From positions 186,001 through 250,000 of the forward strand of contig DXHU01000023.1 in NCBI GenBank assembly GCA_019113245.1: a DNA stretch of 64,000 nucleotides. Reading direction: 5' to 3'. This DNA comes from Candidatus Ornithospirochaeta avicola (GTDB taxonomy: Bacteria; Spirochaetota; Spirochaetia; Sphaerochaetales; Sphaerochaetaceae). Under the pieces are notes generated by a model that was given only the letters and a program-made list of their open reading frames with translations, did not search any database and was not told where the DNA came from. Below are positions 35,817-44,790 of this stretch, one piece after another (positions within the stretch are counted from its first letter, which is position 1; every line of letters starts with the position of its first letter). The position numbers and the translations under genes were made by a program.

Positions 35817-36628
35817 AGCGTGTACCCCAGACTCTTCAGATAATCTGCGCTCCTGGCTAAAGCTTCATCTACTTCTTCAGCAGAAGATGATCCTTTTTCA
35901 GTGAATTCGATTTCTATTGAAAGCGGTGCACTGTTTCCATTCTCATCAAGGACGCTGAATATTGAAGGAAAATCGACATAACCGTCTCCGAGTGCGGGGA
36001 AATTCCATTCCTTCCTTCCTCCAGCCTTGTCCTTTATGTGCAGGTAGTTTATATCAGAGCATGCATCCTTCACATCCTCTGTGCCCTCAACATCGCCATA
36101 AAAGATAGCATTGGCAGTATCATAACAGATTCCAATCCTGTCTGATTTAATTCTGTCTGTTATCTCCTTTATCCTCTCAGCCCTTGAGTGCTCACCATGT
36201 GTCTCGATTGCGAAATACATGTCATATTTCTCAATAAGGTCCATAAAGGAGCTGATGTTTTCTATAAGCTCATCATCCCCAGTTGTTTTTCTATCCTTTA
36301 TATGAGCCTCTCCTACTGATGAGACTATGTATTTGGAACCGAAGAAATGAGCAAGCTCTATATTGTTGATAAAATCAGGAATACGAGCCTTATCCATCAG
36401 GTTTGTATGCCCTGAAAATCCAAGAGGGATGATATTGCTGCTCTCAAGAAATCTTTTCTTGTCAAGAAGGTCCTTGAAGCTCTCAGCTGGAGATACATGC
36501 TCTGTCCATCCTACGGTGCTTGTCAGCTCCGTATAATGGAATCCTGTCTTCTTTATTCCTTCCACAGCACGATAAAAATCATAGCCATGATAGCAATTGC
36601 TGTTAACAATGATTATTCTGTCTTTCAT
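35813..36628 (-). CDS. Sugar phosphate isomerase/epimerase-like TIM barrel (second)
   Basis: A 271-residue AP-endonuclease-2-family barrel, shorter than its neighbour at 33850. It shows IIPLGFSGHTNLMD, MYFAIETHGEHSRAERIKE (metal Glu), IGICYDTANAIFYG, INYLHIKDKAGG and the last-strand Glu in APLSIEIEFTEKG. The two barrels in the operon differ clearly, so they probably catalyse different steps. ATGA overlaps link it to the Gfo genes on both sides. Confidence 0.82.
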   Translation of the reverse strand: MKDRIIIVNSNCYHGYDFYRAVEGIKKTGFHYTELTSTVGWTEHVSPAESFKDLLDKKRFLESSNIIPLGFSGHTNLMDKARIPDFINNIELAHFFGSKYIVSSVGEAHIKDRKTTGDDELIENISSFMDLIEKYDMYFAIETHGEHSRAERIKEITDRIKSDRIGICYDTANAIFYGDVEGTEDVKDACSDINYLHIKDKAGGRKEWNFPALGDGYVDFPSIFSVLDENGNSAPLSIEIEFTEKGSSSAEEVDEALARSADYLKSLGYTL

Positions 36629-37653
36629 ACAATCTCAATCCTCTTGCCCTTCTCTGATGACTCAAGTGCGGCAAATACAGCCTTCATCGCAGGAAGAACG
36701 CTGTGGCTTGAGATTTCTGCATAGCCGCGCTCCAGCGACAGAATGAACTCATCTATTACCCCGCTGCTTGTCTGATTGTCATTTGTCTGAATCTGATCAG
36801 TGTCAAAATACTCTACTCTTCCATCATCATGAATTACTGTCACAGAATGATCTGGGTCAGAATAGATCTTGACAATTCCCTTTTCCATATAAAGAACTGT
36901 GGAATTGTCTTCAGCACCATAATACGTCCAGCTTGCACTCATCACTCCGACAGCACCGCTTCTCATTTCATATATGCAGATTGCATTGTCATCAACTGAT
37001 ATGAGATTTCCATCAGGACCTTTTTTATCAAGGGTTCTTACTGTTGCAGTCACTGCTCCGACTTCATCATCAAGTATGTAGTCAATTAGGTCTGTCTTAT
37101 GTATTCCAAGATCAGCCATGGCGCCCATGACAGCTTTCTTCTTATCAAAGAACCATGTATTCTTTCCCGGATCCACTGACCAGGTCTCAGGGCCTCCATG
37201 ACCGAATGTGGTCTTGAAGCTTATCACTCTTCCCATCTCTCCAGATGAGACTATCTTGCGTGCCTTCTGATGAGCCTTTGTAAGACGTTGGTTCTGTCCT
37301 ATCATGAGAATCTTGCCGCTTTTTTCTGCCTCTCTATCCATTTCAATGCATTCATCAAGGCTTATCGCCATAGGTTTTTCACACAGCACATTGATTCCTT
37401 TTTTTAGTGCGGCAATTGCATACTGGCTATGAGTGTTGTTGCTTGTGCACACGCTTACTGCATCGAGGGGAAGTGATAAAAGCTCGTCCACGCTTTTGCA
37501 TGCAGTCGCTCCGTATTTTTCAGCAAGAGCCTTTGCTCTGTCATAATTTATGTCAAAGAATGCTTTTATTTCAGCCTTTCCTGATGCTGCATACTCCGGG
37601 ATATGCCTTACCTGTGCTATTTTTCCACATCCTATTATACCGATTCTGTACAT
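36625..37653 (-). CDS. Gfo/Idh/MocA-family oxidoreductase (second)
   Basis: A 342-residue dehydrogenase with YRIGIIGCGKIAQVRHIPEY at the N terminus, AVSVCTSNNTHSQYAIAALK and the catalytic INVLCEKPMAI near residue 92. The substrate domain contains VMGAMADLGIHKTDLIDYIL with the His region of inositol- and glucose-type dehydrogenases. The frame opens one codon earlier at a GTG, but ATG at 37653 overlaps the permease stop as TGATG and has AAGGAG upstream. Confidence 0.86.
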   Translation of the reverse strand: MYRIGIIGCGKIAQVRHIPEYAASGKAEIKAFFDINYDRAKALAEKYGATACKSVDELLSLPLDAVSVCTSNNTHSQYAIAALKKGINVLCEKPMAISLDECIEMDREAEKSGKILMIGQNQRLTKAHQKARKIVSSGEMGRVISFKTTFGHGGPETWSVDPGKNTWFFDKKKAVMGAMADLGIHKTDLIDYILDDEVGAVTATVRTLDKKGPDGNLISVDDNAICIYEMRSGAVGVMSASWTYYGAEDNSTVLYMEKGIVKIYSDPDHSVTVIHDDGRVEYFDTDQIQTNDNQTSSGVIDEFILSLERGYAEISSHSVLPAMKAVFAALESSEKGKRIEIV

Positions 37654-38696
37654 CACACTTTCTCCTTTTTCTGTAGCAACACAGCCGCAATTACAACAAC
37701 ACCCTTGAATGCTTCTCTGAGGAACGGAGGAACTCCAAGAAGGTTCAAAAGGTTGTTCATTACTGCAATTATAAGAACACCCAGGACAGTTCCTCCGATT
37801 GAGCCTCGTCCTCCTGCCATGCTTGTTCCGCCGACTATTACAGCTGCAATTGCATCCATCTCATAGCCGCTTCCTGCGTTCGCATAGTCCATTGCTCCGA
37901 TTCTTGAAACCTGAAGAACGGCTGCAACTGCTACAAGAAGACCCATTATCGTATAAACCCATCTCTTCACTTTCATTGTGTTTATACCTGAAAGCTTGGC
38001 AGCTCTCTCATTTGAGCCGACTGCAAACACATGACGACCGAATGCTGTGTTCTTTGAGATGTAGTACATGATGAATGCAATTATGAGCCAGTATATGATC
38101 GGCATGAACATCTGGCGTCCGATAGTAAGGTTTGCAATCTTTGTAAATCCCATCGGAACGCTCGGATTTGCTGTCTGCATGACCTGCTGTGTTACAGAGC
38201 GACAGATCTTCATCATTCCAAGTGTTGCAATAAATGGAGGAAGCTTTCCAAGCGTGACAAGTATTCCTGTAAACTGTCCAAGAAGGAATCCTGCAATAAG
38301 ACCCATGAGTATGCCTATGAGGTAAGCAAGAGGACCTGTTATTCCGATGCTTGTCAGTATTCCTGTGCTGCTTCCGTCAATGAAGACCATCACAACTGCC
38401 CCGATTGCGACAAGCGTAGAGCCAACGGCGAGGTCTATTCCGCCTGTTATAATTACGAAAGTCATTCCCAGTGCGATTATTCCAATAGTCGCGTTGTTTC
38501 TGAGAATATTAATCCAGTTTCGCATCCACATTGCTATCCATGCTCCAAAAGATCCCTGATCAAAGCCAAGGGCAAGAGTCTGAAGCACGACCATAAGAAT
38601 CAGGGCACAGAAAGTGGAGAACAGAGGATGCTCGCCCCACATTCTTCTAAACCATGTTATAGCCTTTATATTTTCAATTTTACTGAGTTTTTCCAC
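37653..38696 (-). CDS. Ribose/sugar-type ABC transporter permease
   Basis: A 347-residue RbsC-like permease with about eight to ten membrane helices. It has GIIALGMTFVIITGGIDLAVGST, MDAIAAVIVGGTSMAGGRGSIGG (coupling loop) and LLNLLGVPPFLREAFKGVVV. The open frame extends upstream, but GTG at 38696 has GGAGG six bases before it and starts one base after the ATPase stop, so it is taken as the start. It is coupled to the dehydrogenase by TGATG. Confidence 0.9.
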   Translation of the reverse strand: MEKLSKIENIKAITWFRRMWGEHPLFSTFCALILMVVLQTLALGFDQGSFGAWIAMWMRNWINILRNNATIGIIALGMTFVIITGGIDLAVGSTLVAIGAVVMVFIDGSSTGILTSIGITGPLAYLIGILMGLIAGFLLGQFTGILVTLGKLPPFIATLGMMKICRSVTQQVMQTANPSVPMGFTKIANLTIGRQMFMPIIYWLIIAFIMYYISKNTAFGRHVFAVGSNERAAKLSGINTMKVKRWVYTIMGLLVAVAAVLQVSRIGAMDYANAGSGYEMDAIAAVIVGGTSMAGGRGSIGGTVLGVLIIAVMNNLLNLLGVPPFLREAFKGVVVIAAVLLQKKEKV

Positions 38697-38697
38697 C

Positions 38698-40185
38698 TTA
38701 TTCCTCCACTCCCGTTGCAAGTTTCATTATCGTGTTTTCGTTTATCTGGTCCCCTTCCAGCTCGCCCATCATTTTTCCATGATAAAGCACGAAGCATCTG
38801 GAGCAGACACGCATTATCTCCTGAGCTTCAGAAGAAAGGACTATTACAGAGACTCCTTTTTCTGCAAGCTCTGCTATTATCTCGTAAATATCTTCCTTCG
38901 CGCCCACATCAACTCCCTGTGTGGGGTTGTCAAGAACAAGCACATGAGGAGATGATGAGAGCCATTTTGCAAGAACCACCTTCTGCTGGTTTCCTCCTGA
39001 CAAAGAAGTAATCAGATCCTCATTTCTTTCCATCTTAATCCTGAGGTTTTTCTTTTGTTCCTCAAAATCCTTTTCAGTTTTTTCCTTATCGATGAAAAGG
39101 TGGAACTTCCTGTTCCTTGAGAGAGTAACAAGACTTCCGTTTTCCAGAATCGAAAGGTCCTTTATTATTCCGTTTTCCTTTCTGTTTCTCGGAACATATG
39201 CAAGGCCCTCTTCAACAGCCTGGCTTGTGTTTTTCATCCTCTTTTCCTTTCCATTTAAGAACATCTTTCCCTTATACGGGCTTCCATCCCCAAAGAGAGA
39301 TAAAAAGAGCTCGCTTCTTCCGTCTCCTAATAGTCCTGTAAAACCGAGGACCTCCCCTTTATATAAAGAGAAGCTTATGTTTTCAAAATGCCTGCCGTCA
39401 GAAACTGATTCGACACGCAGCACTTCTTCTTTGCTTTCTGTTTTCTTCACTCTGTTCTTTGCATCAATTGCATGACCTACCATCATGCTTGCTATTTCTG
39501 ATGTGGTGACGCTTTTGACAGAGCCGCTTGCAACCATATGACCGTCTCTGAGCACTGTATAGCTGTCGCATATGCTCATGACCTCATTGAGCTTATGAGA
39601 AATGAAGATGATTGCAACCCCTTCACTTTTCAGTCTTCTCATGAATGAAAAGACACGCTCTATCTCCGGGTCTGTAAGACTGGTTGTCGGTTCATCCATG
39701 ATAATGAGTCTGGCATTCATCATCATGGCTCTCATTATTTCCACAATCTGCTTATAGGATGCATCAAGATCTCTCACCATTGCCCTGACATCAAGATCGA
39801 TGCCCATTCTTTCAAATACAGATGCACCCTCTTCCTGCATGCTCTTATGGTCCAGGAAGCACTTGTTCTTTTTCTTCTCGCGTCCTATAAACAGGTTCTC
39901 ATAAATTGCAAGGTCGTTAATCAGATTGAGCTCCTGATGAATGAACGCAATTCCGTTGTCCATGGCATCTTTAGGATTTGAGAAGACGACTTCTTTTCCA
40001 TCCAGGAAAACATGTCCATCATTCTTGTCTATGACTCCTCCAAGGATATTCATCAGTGTGCTTTTTCCTGCTCCGTTCTCACCGAGCAGAGCCTTTATCT
40101 CCCCGCCTTCTATTTCAAAGCTGACCTTGTCAAGCACAAGGTTCGAGCCGAAGGACTTGGAGATTCCTTCCATTTTCAAATTCAT
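38698..40185 (-). CDS. Ribose/sugar-type ABC transporter ATP-binding protein
   Basis: A 495-residue tandem ATPase of the RbsA type: GENGAGKST near residue 37, LDASYKQIVEIMRA as the first signature region and LIIMDEPTTSLTD. The second half has GLLGDGRSE, SLSGGNQQKVVLAKW and VLVLDNPTQGVDVG, in which Asn replaces the Walker B Glu, common in second domains of this family. It lies between the binding-protein and permease genes. Confidence 0.92.
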   Translation of the reverse strand: MNLKMEGISKSFGSNLVLDKVSFEIEGGEIKALLGENGAGKSTLMNILGGVIDKNDGHVFLDGKEVVFSNPKDAMDNGIAFIHQELNLINDLAIYENLFIGREKKKNKCFLDHKSMQEEGASVFERMGIDLDVRAMVRDLDASYKQIVEIMRAMMMNARLIIMDEPTTSLTDPEIERVFSFMRRLKSEGVAIIFISHKLNEVMSICDSYTVLRDGHMVASGSVKSVTTSEIASMMVGHAIDAKNRVKKTESKEEVLRVESVSDGRHFENISFSLYKGEVLGFTGLLGDGRSELFLSLFGDGSPYKGKMFLNGKEKRMKNTSQAVEEGLAYVPRNRKENGIIKDLSILENGSLVTLSRNRKFHLFIDKEKTEKDFEEQKKNLRIKMERNEDLITSLSGGNQQKVVLAKWLSSSPHVLVLDNPTQGVDVGAKEDIYEIIAELAEKGVSVIVLSSEAQEIMRVCSRCFVLYHGKMMGELEGDQINENTIMKLATGVEE

Positions 40186-40210
40186 CTGCTTTCCCTATTT
40201 GTCAAGATAC

Positions 40211-40238
40211 AAAACAGCTGCAGGATCTCTCCTGCAGC
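40211..40238 (-). terminator. Attenuator-type hairpin between binding-protein and ATPase genes
   Basis: On the minus strand GCTGCAGGA pairs with TCCTGCAGC around GAGA and is followed by TGTTTTG. This would stop part of the transcripts after the binding-protein gene. Confidence 0.75.
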
Positions 40239-40248
40239 CGGATAAAAA

Positions 40249-41208
40249 TCAGTACGGAGATGTCTCGTCCAGATAATCCTGGTAATTTGTTCTGTCTACA
40301 ATTGATGTAGGAATGATGTTCTCCATCTCAACGCTCTCACCCTGGAGCAGTGCGTATGCCATGTCAACAGCATCCTCAACCATTACCGGGCTGTAAAGTG
40401 CACTCTGGATCCAGATATCTTCATGCTCTGGCATCATCTTGAAGTATTCCTGAGCTCCACCGCCACCTGTGATGACCTTTATATCTGTTCTTCCTGCCTC
40501 TTCGATAGCCTGAAGAGCACCTATGCTTGTCTCATCATCCATGCTGTATACAGCATCAATATGTGGGTTAGCAACGAGGATATCTGCCATGTCAGCAAGA
40601 CCAGCTTCTCTTGTGAACTGTGTTGCGTATGTGATGTTCTCGATATTCGGAGCAATTTCTGCTACTGTATCAAGATATCCAGCCTTTCTCAGCTCAGCTA
40701 CGCTTCCGCTTGTAGGAACGTCAAGAATTACGACTGTTCCCTCTGTTCCAATCTTGTCAACAATGTACTTTGCGCTCTGGACACCCATGTCATAGTTGTC
40801 ACCAGCTACTCTGTAAACGCCGTCAACGTCAATTACGATATCAAAGTTGACTACTGGGATTCCCTGTGCGATGACGTTCTGGATTGGAACTTCCATTCCT
40901 GTCCACTGAGGGAAACAAACAAGAGCATCAGCTCCCCACAGAAGTGCATCATCGATCTGAGTTGTCATCTCAGCACCGTCATTTGATGTGTAGATTCTGT
41001 AATCGATGAGTCCATCAGCCTTGAGATCCTCACAGCGCTTTTCTGCATAATATGCAACACCTGCACTCCAGCCATGTGTGACTGCCGGTGCGAGAACTCC
41101 GATCTTATAGACATCAGCTTCACCTGATGCACTTTCCTTTTCTCCTCCAGCAAATACTGTTGAGAGAGCGACTAATGCGATGAGCATTGTTAATAATACT
41201 TTTTTCAT
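40249..41208 (-). CDS. Sugar ABC transporter substrate-binding protein
   Basis: A 319-residue type I periplasmic binding protein. The signal peptide MKKVLLTMLIALVALSTVFA ends before GGEKES, with no lipobox cysteine. The mature protein shows YKIGVLAPAVTHGWSAGVAY, a Peripla_BP_4 opening, then ALLWGADALVCFPQWT, NYDMGVQSAKYIVDKIG and DAVYSMDDETSIGALQAIEE. It is first in the eight-gene operon; the substrate is a sugar or polyol that cannot be named from the sequence. AAGGAGG precedes the ATG. Confidence 0.9.
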   Translation of the reverse strand: MKKVLLTMLIALVALSTVFAGGEKESASGEADVYKIGVLAPAVTHGWSAGVAYYAEKRCEDLKADGLIDYRIYTSNDGAEMTTQIDDALLWGADALVCFPQWTGMEVPIQNVIAQGIPVVNFDIVIDVDGVYRVAGDNYDMGVQSAKYIVDKIGTEGTVVILDVPTSGSVAELRKAGYLDTVAEIAPNIENITYATQFTREAGLADMADILVANPHIDAVYSMDDETSIGALQAIEEAGRTDIKVITGGGGAQEYFKMMPEHEDIWIQSALYSPVMVEDAVDMAYALLQGESVEMENIIPTSIVDRTNYQDYLDETSPY

Positions 41209-41235
41209 ATAGCCTCCTTTCTTATTAACAATTTA

Positions 41236-41265
41236 ATTATAGATTGCAGGAAAAAGAGTATGCAA
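41236..41265 (-). promoter_or_regulatory. Promoter of the sugar ABC/dehydrogenase operon
   Basis: TTGCAT (41260-41265), an 18-base spacer and a perfect TATAAT (41236-41241) on the minus strand lie 27 bases before the binding-protein ATG. Confidence 0.75.
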
Positions 41266-41438
41266 ATTTTTTCAGAAAAATTTTTATTTCATTCAGGAAT
41301 TAATGAAAAAACTGAGACTTATTTTATAAATTACTTCTATTTTTTGTTTATTACATAAAAAATTAAAGGAAATAGTAAATTTTTCAAAGTTTTTTGAAAA
41401 TATATTGAAAACAATGTCTTTTCAAGAAAAAATTGAAA
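41266..41438. other. AT-rich intergenic region with inverted repeats
   Basis: There is no gene here. Two clean dyads are present: TTTTCAAA (41381-41388) with TTTGAAAA (41393-41400), and TTGAAAA (41405-41411) with TTTTCAA (41419-41425). They lie 140-190 bases upstream of the sugar-operon promoter and could be regulator sites, but the strong AT bias makes chance dyads likely. Confidence 0.35.
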
Positions 41439-41467
41439 GAAAAAAGTCACGGCAGCACCGTGACTTT
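41439..41467 (-). terminator. Rho-independent terminator of the rplU-rsfS operon
   Basis: On the minus strand AAGTCACGG pairs with CCGTGACTT around TGCTG and runs into TTTTTTC, directly after the rsfS stop. Confidence 0.9.
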
Positions 41468-41469
41468 GC

Positions 41470-41811
41470 TTATAGCTCTTCTGTTTTCTTCCAGAGCTTC
41501 TCAAGATTATAGAACGCTCTCAGCTCAGCGCTCATGAGATGGATTATTATATCCGAGCAGTCTATGAGCTGCCATCCGTCATCAGAGGGACTCTTGTGTC
41601 TGTTTGTCACAGTAATGCCAAGCTCATTGAATAGATCCCAAATCTGATGCACAACACCTTTTAAATGAGCAACGCTTGTGACTGTGCCTATGACGAAACA
41701 GTCAGTGAATGAGCACATTGACTCAAGATCAAGAACCTCGACATCCTTGACTCTGTGGTCCTCAAGATATTCCTTTATTCTTTCTGCTTTGATTTTTATT
41801 TCTTCTTTCAT
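41470..41811 (-). CDS. rsfS: Ribosomal silencing factor RsfS
   Basis: A 113-residue RsfS/Iojap protein, which binds L14 and blocks subunit joining in starvation. It shows VKDVEVLDLESMCSFTDCFV near residue 20, then HKSPSDDGWQLIDCSDIIIH and LEKLW near the end, all standard. It closes the operon rplU-rpmA-obg-nadD/yqeK-lipoprotein-rsfS, a common bacterial order. Confidence 0.94.
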   Translation of the reverse strand: MKEEIKIKAERIKEYLEDHRVKDVEVLDLESMCSFTDCFVIGTVTSVAHLKGVVHQIWDLFNELGITVTNRHKSPSDDGWQLIDCSDIIIHLMSAELRAFYNLEKLWKKTEEL

Positions 41812-41819
41812 GTTTTTCC

Positions 41820-42338
41820 TCAGTTGCCGCTTTCAAGCCAGTATGACACAAACTCTATTGTTTCCTGCCATGATGCATTATACGAAAGGACCACATCAAG
41901 GCTGAGTCTGTTTACCTTCTTGACAGCGAGCATCCTGTCAAGGGCATGGCTATACAGCCCGCTCAGTTTATTAACAAACTCTGTATTCTTCAAGTCCTTT
42001 TTATACAAAAAAAGATTCATTATATCATCATCGCTTGAGCTGATATTCTCCAAGAGTGAAAAAAGATAGTCATTTCTTTCCTTCTCGCTCTCTGAAATGC
42101 TGCTGCACTCTGCATAAGGAAAAAGCGCAGAAAGAGCATCGGCAGAGCTCATCCCGCTTATTTTCTCTATCTTTTTCAGGCTTTCCTCATCCTGGGAGAA
42201 CACTGTCATTTCGTTTTTTGAAAAGATTATTACATCGGCATGCGTATCAGAAGCAATTATATAAGCTTCATCACCTGAAGAGCAGGAAGAGAAAAGAATG
42301 AGTAAAGGAAGAAGCAGGAACATGAATCTAGTCTTCAA
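41820..42338 (-). CDS. Small lipoprotein between nadD and rsfS
   Basis: A lipoprotein of about 172 residues, with n-region MKTRF, hydrophobic MFLLLPLLILF and lipobox FSSC. The rest is helical and acidic, with no family I recognise. I prefer the TTG at 42338, which has AGGAGG five bases upstream and gives a positively charged n-region. An ATG at 42323 is the alternative. The start overlaps the end of the nadD-yqeK gene. In relatives an LytR/CpsA/Psr-type protein is often encoded at this place in the operon; this protein lacks such a domain. Confidence 0.65.
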   Translation of the reverse strand: MKTRFMFLLLPLLILFSSCSSGDEAYIIASDTHADVIIFSKNEMTVFSQDEESLKKIEKISGMSSADALSALFPYAECSSISESEKERNDYLFSLLENISSSDDDIMNLFLYKKDLKNTEFVNKLSGLYSHALDRMLAVKKVNRLSLDVVLSYNASWQETIEFVSYWLESGN

Positions 42339-43494
42339 ACTTTCCTCCTTTTTCAAGATACTCTTTCAGGTGCTCTGTGACAGCTGCGCTTCTTATTCCT
42401 TTTTTATCAAAATACTCATCCTGCCGCTTTATTATATAAAGGACCATTTCCTCAAGGGTTGAAAATGAAAGTATCTTCTTTCTCTCCTTTTCATCTAAGT
42501 GCTTTCTCCCCTCTTCTGCATAGTCAGCAATATATATTGCAGCACCGAGCCTTCCCATATTTGAAGATCCCAGTGTGTGATAGCGCACAGCCTTATGCAT
42601 GTCTGAAGAAGAGAATGGAATATCGGCGCTCATTTTAAGCGATGCATATGGAGCATGGAGCAGCACATCATTCTCCCTTTCTTCGTCAAAGATAGGAAAA
42701 GATGCTTCATCCAGCTCCCTTACAGCCTTCTCTTTTTCAATATAACGGTAGCGGTCATGATGAAGGGCAGAAAGAGATGCCTTCTTCTCATCGAGAGCAA
42801 ATCTCCTCGCAAGAGAAAGGGCCATCTTCTCAACTCCGAGAGTGTGAAGATACCTTGTCTCTTTCATTTCTTTTTTTATTGTTTTCCTGTATTCATCGCT
42901 GTCAGTCATATAGAGATTATTCTTCATAACATATTCTCTCACAAGAGGAGAAAGAAGCAAAGCATTTCCTTTTCTCACTTCACTGCTGCTTGCATCGACC
43001 GTCCTGCTTTTGACTCTGATAATCCATTTAGAGTCCTCGCTTTCTATCTCATAACGCGAGAGGCAGATGAATGTCACATGTTCTTTCAGAAAATCGAAAT
43101 CATGCCATTTGCCAAGGTCTGCAGCAAGATCATCACCAATCAGGAAATATATATGATTTAATGAATATGCATCCAGAAAATAACGCACTGTATCGCTTGT
43201 ATACGATATTCCCTTTCTCTTTCCCTCTATGTCACTTATCGTGATCTCCATTTCTGAATCAGGATAGTATTTTCTGTAATCAGAAAGAGCAAGAGTGAGC
43301 ATTTCTATGCGTTTTTGAAACTCAGCGGGATGAGATGTCTGTTTGAAATTCGAGCAATATGCAGGGATTACTACAAGCTTTCTTATTCCAGAAAGACGTT
43401 CAAGCTCATGAATGATGTTCAGATGCCCGATATGCACCGGATCAAAAGAGCCCCCATAGAGGCATATGTCATTCTTCGTCCCTATAGTATGCAT
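42328..43494 (-). CDS. nadD: NadD-YqeK fusion: nicotinate-nucleotide adenylyltransferase plus HD hydrolase
   Basis: A 388-residue two-domain protein. Residues 1 to about 190 are NadD: ICLYGGSFDPVHIGHLNI, FLIGDDLAADLGKWHDF and the C-terminal SSSEVRKG, for adenylation of nicotinate mononucleotide in NAD synthesis. From about residue 205 it is a YqeK-type HD-domain hydrolase: TRYLHTLGVEKMALSLARRF, ALHHDRYR, then VRYHTLGSSNMG and ADYAEEGRKH. YqeK proteins cleave diadenosine tetraphosphate. The ATG at 43494 lies inside the end of obg. Start choice rests on the family because no clear ribosome-binding site is seen. Confidence 0.9.
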   Translation of the reverse strand: MHTIGTKNDICLYGGSFDPVHIGHLNIIHELERLSGIRKLVVIPAYCSNFKQTSHPAEFQKRIEMLTLALSDYRKYYPDSEMEITISDIEGKRKGISYTSDTVRYFLDAYSLNHIYFLIGDDLAADLGKWHDFDFLKEHVTFICLSRYEIESEDSKWIIRVKSRTVDASSSEVRKGNALLLSPLVREYVMKNNLYMTDSDEYRKTIKKEMKETRYLHTLGVEKMALSLARRFALDEKKASLSALHHDRYRYIEKEKAVRELDEASFPIFDEERENDVLLHAPYASLKMSADIPFSSSDMHKAVRYHTLGSSNMGRLGAAIYIADYAEEGRKHLDEKERKKILSFSTLEEMVLYIIKRQDEYFDKKGIRSAAVTEHLKEYLEKGGKFED

Positions 43495-44518
43495 TATTGT
43501 CGACTTTTGTAGTAAATCCGCCGTCCGTGCTTTTCTGCTCAGGACGTGCAAGATTGAAAAATGCTTTCTTTATCGGCTCGAGAAGCTCATCATCATAAAT
43601 TGAAAGAGGCAGGACTGTTTTGTCCTTATACTTTTCCTTTATGATCCTGTAATTCTCCTCAGCTCCCTCTTCGTCCATCTTTGTGACAATTATTATCTCA
43701 TTCTTTGACGCAAGGTCCTCTGAGTATGCAGCAAGCTCCTTTTTAAGCTTGTCATATGCTGTGACAGAGGATGGATCTGATGCGTCAACAAGATATACCA
43801 GGCCCTTAGTTCTCGAGATATGGCGCAGGAACTTGTATCCCATTCCCGCCCCCTGGCTTGCTCCTTCAATGATTCCTGGGATATCTGCAATCACAATATC
43901 CTCATCGTAATAGCGCATTACACCGAGTACAGGAATCTTTGTAGTAAACGGATATCCTGCGACCTTGCTGCGTGCATTTGTAAGAAGATTGATTAGTGAT
44001 GATTTTCCAGCATTGGGAAAGCCGACAAAGCCCAGGTCCGCTATAACCAGGAGCTCTACCCCGACTCTCATCTCAACTCCCTCTTCCCCTTTCTGGGCAA
44101 ATTTCGGAGCCTGACGGACGGATGTCCTGAAATGCCAGTTGCCAAGTCCGCCCTTTCCTCCGCACAGGAACACAAAGCGATCCATGCCGGTTAAATCCTT
44201 GATGATCTCTCCGCTTGATGCGTCCTTGATTACTGTCCCCGGGGGAACGGGAATCTCGACATCGGCTCCCGCACGCCCAAAGCATCGTGCTCCCGAGCCG
44301 TTCTGCCCGTTCTCAGCACGATAGACCCTGGTCATCTTCAGATGTCCCAGGGTCCTGAGGTTGTCCTTCACGACGAAAACAACATCGCCGCCCTTGCCTC
44401 CGTCCCCACCATCCGGCCCGCCCTTGGGGACGAACTTCTCGCGTCGGAAGCTGACTGCGCCGTTTCCACCTTTTCCGGAGGATATATCAATGTAAGTCTC
44501 GTCGGAAAAACCAAACAT
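43469..44518 (-). CDS. obgE: GTPase Obg (CgtA)
   Basis: A 349-residue Obg GTPase involved in 50S assembly and stress signalling. The glycine-rich OBG domain is clear: ETYIDISSGKGGNGAVSFRR, GGPDGGDGGKGGDVVFVV and GRAGADVEIPVPPGT. The G domain has ADLGFVGFPNAGKSSL near residue 170, DIPGIIEGAS and VTKMDE. The usual C-terminal OCT extension is very short or missing. It starts 2 bases after rpmA. Confidence 0.96.
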   Translation of the reverse strand: MFGFSDETYIDISSGKGGNGAVSFRREKFVPKGGPDGGDGGKGGDVVFVVKDNLRTLGHLKMTRVYRAENGQNGSGARCFGRAGADVEIPVPPGTVIKDASSGEIIKDLTGMDRFVFLCGGKGGLGNWHFRTSVRQAPKFAQKGEEGVEMRVGVELLVIADLGFVGFPNAGKSSLINLLTNARSKVAGYPFTTKIPVLGVMRYYDEDIVIADIPGIIEGASQGAGMGYKFLRHISRTKGLVYLVDASDPSSVTAYDKLKKELAAYSEDLASKNEIIIVTKMDEEGAEENYRIIKEKYKDKTVLPLSIYDDELLEPIKKAFFNLARPEQKSTDGGFTTKVDNNAYYRDEE

Positions 44519-44520
44519 TA

Positions 44521-44778
44521 TTAAGCGTTCACCTCGACAATGTTGCAGTACTTTCTGTTCTTTCTTTCAACGAACTCAACATGTCCAGCAACCTTTGCAA
44601 AGAGTGTATAGTCCTTGCCGAGTCCGCAATTTGCACCCGGATGGATCTTTGTACCTCTCTGGCGAACGATAATCTCGCCTGCGTTTACAAACTGACCGCC
44701 AAATCTCTTGACACCGAGTCTCTGAGCATTGGAGTCTCTTCCGTTCTTTGATGAACCGCCACCTTTCTTATGTGCCAT
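44521..44778 (-). CDS. rpmA: 50S ribosomal protein L27
   Basis: An 85-residue L27 with [20 protein letters not shown] and [20 protein letters not shown], matching the family. The N terminus has no cleavable extension of the Prp-processed type found in Firmicutes. Confidence 0.98.
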   Translation of the reverse strand: MAHKKGGGSSKNGRDSNAQRLGVKRFGGQFVNAGEIIVRQRGTKIHPGANCGLGKDYTLFAKVAGHVEFVERKNRKYCNIVEVNA

Positions 44779-44790
44779 TTTACTTCCTCC

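Noticed and set aside
41381-41425. LacI operator sites in the AT-rich region upstream of the sugar operon
   Set aside because: The dyads are made only of A/T-rich words, lack the central CG typical of LacI sites and are far from the promoter.
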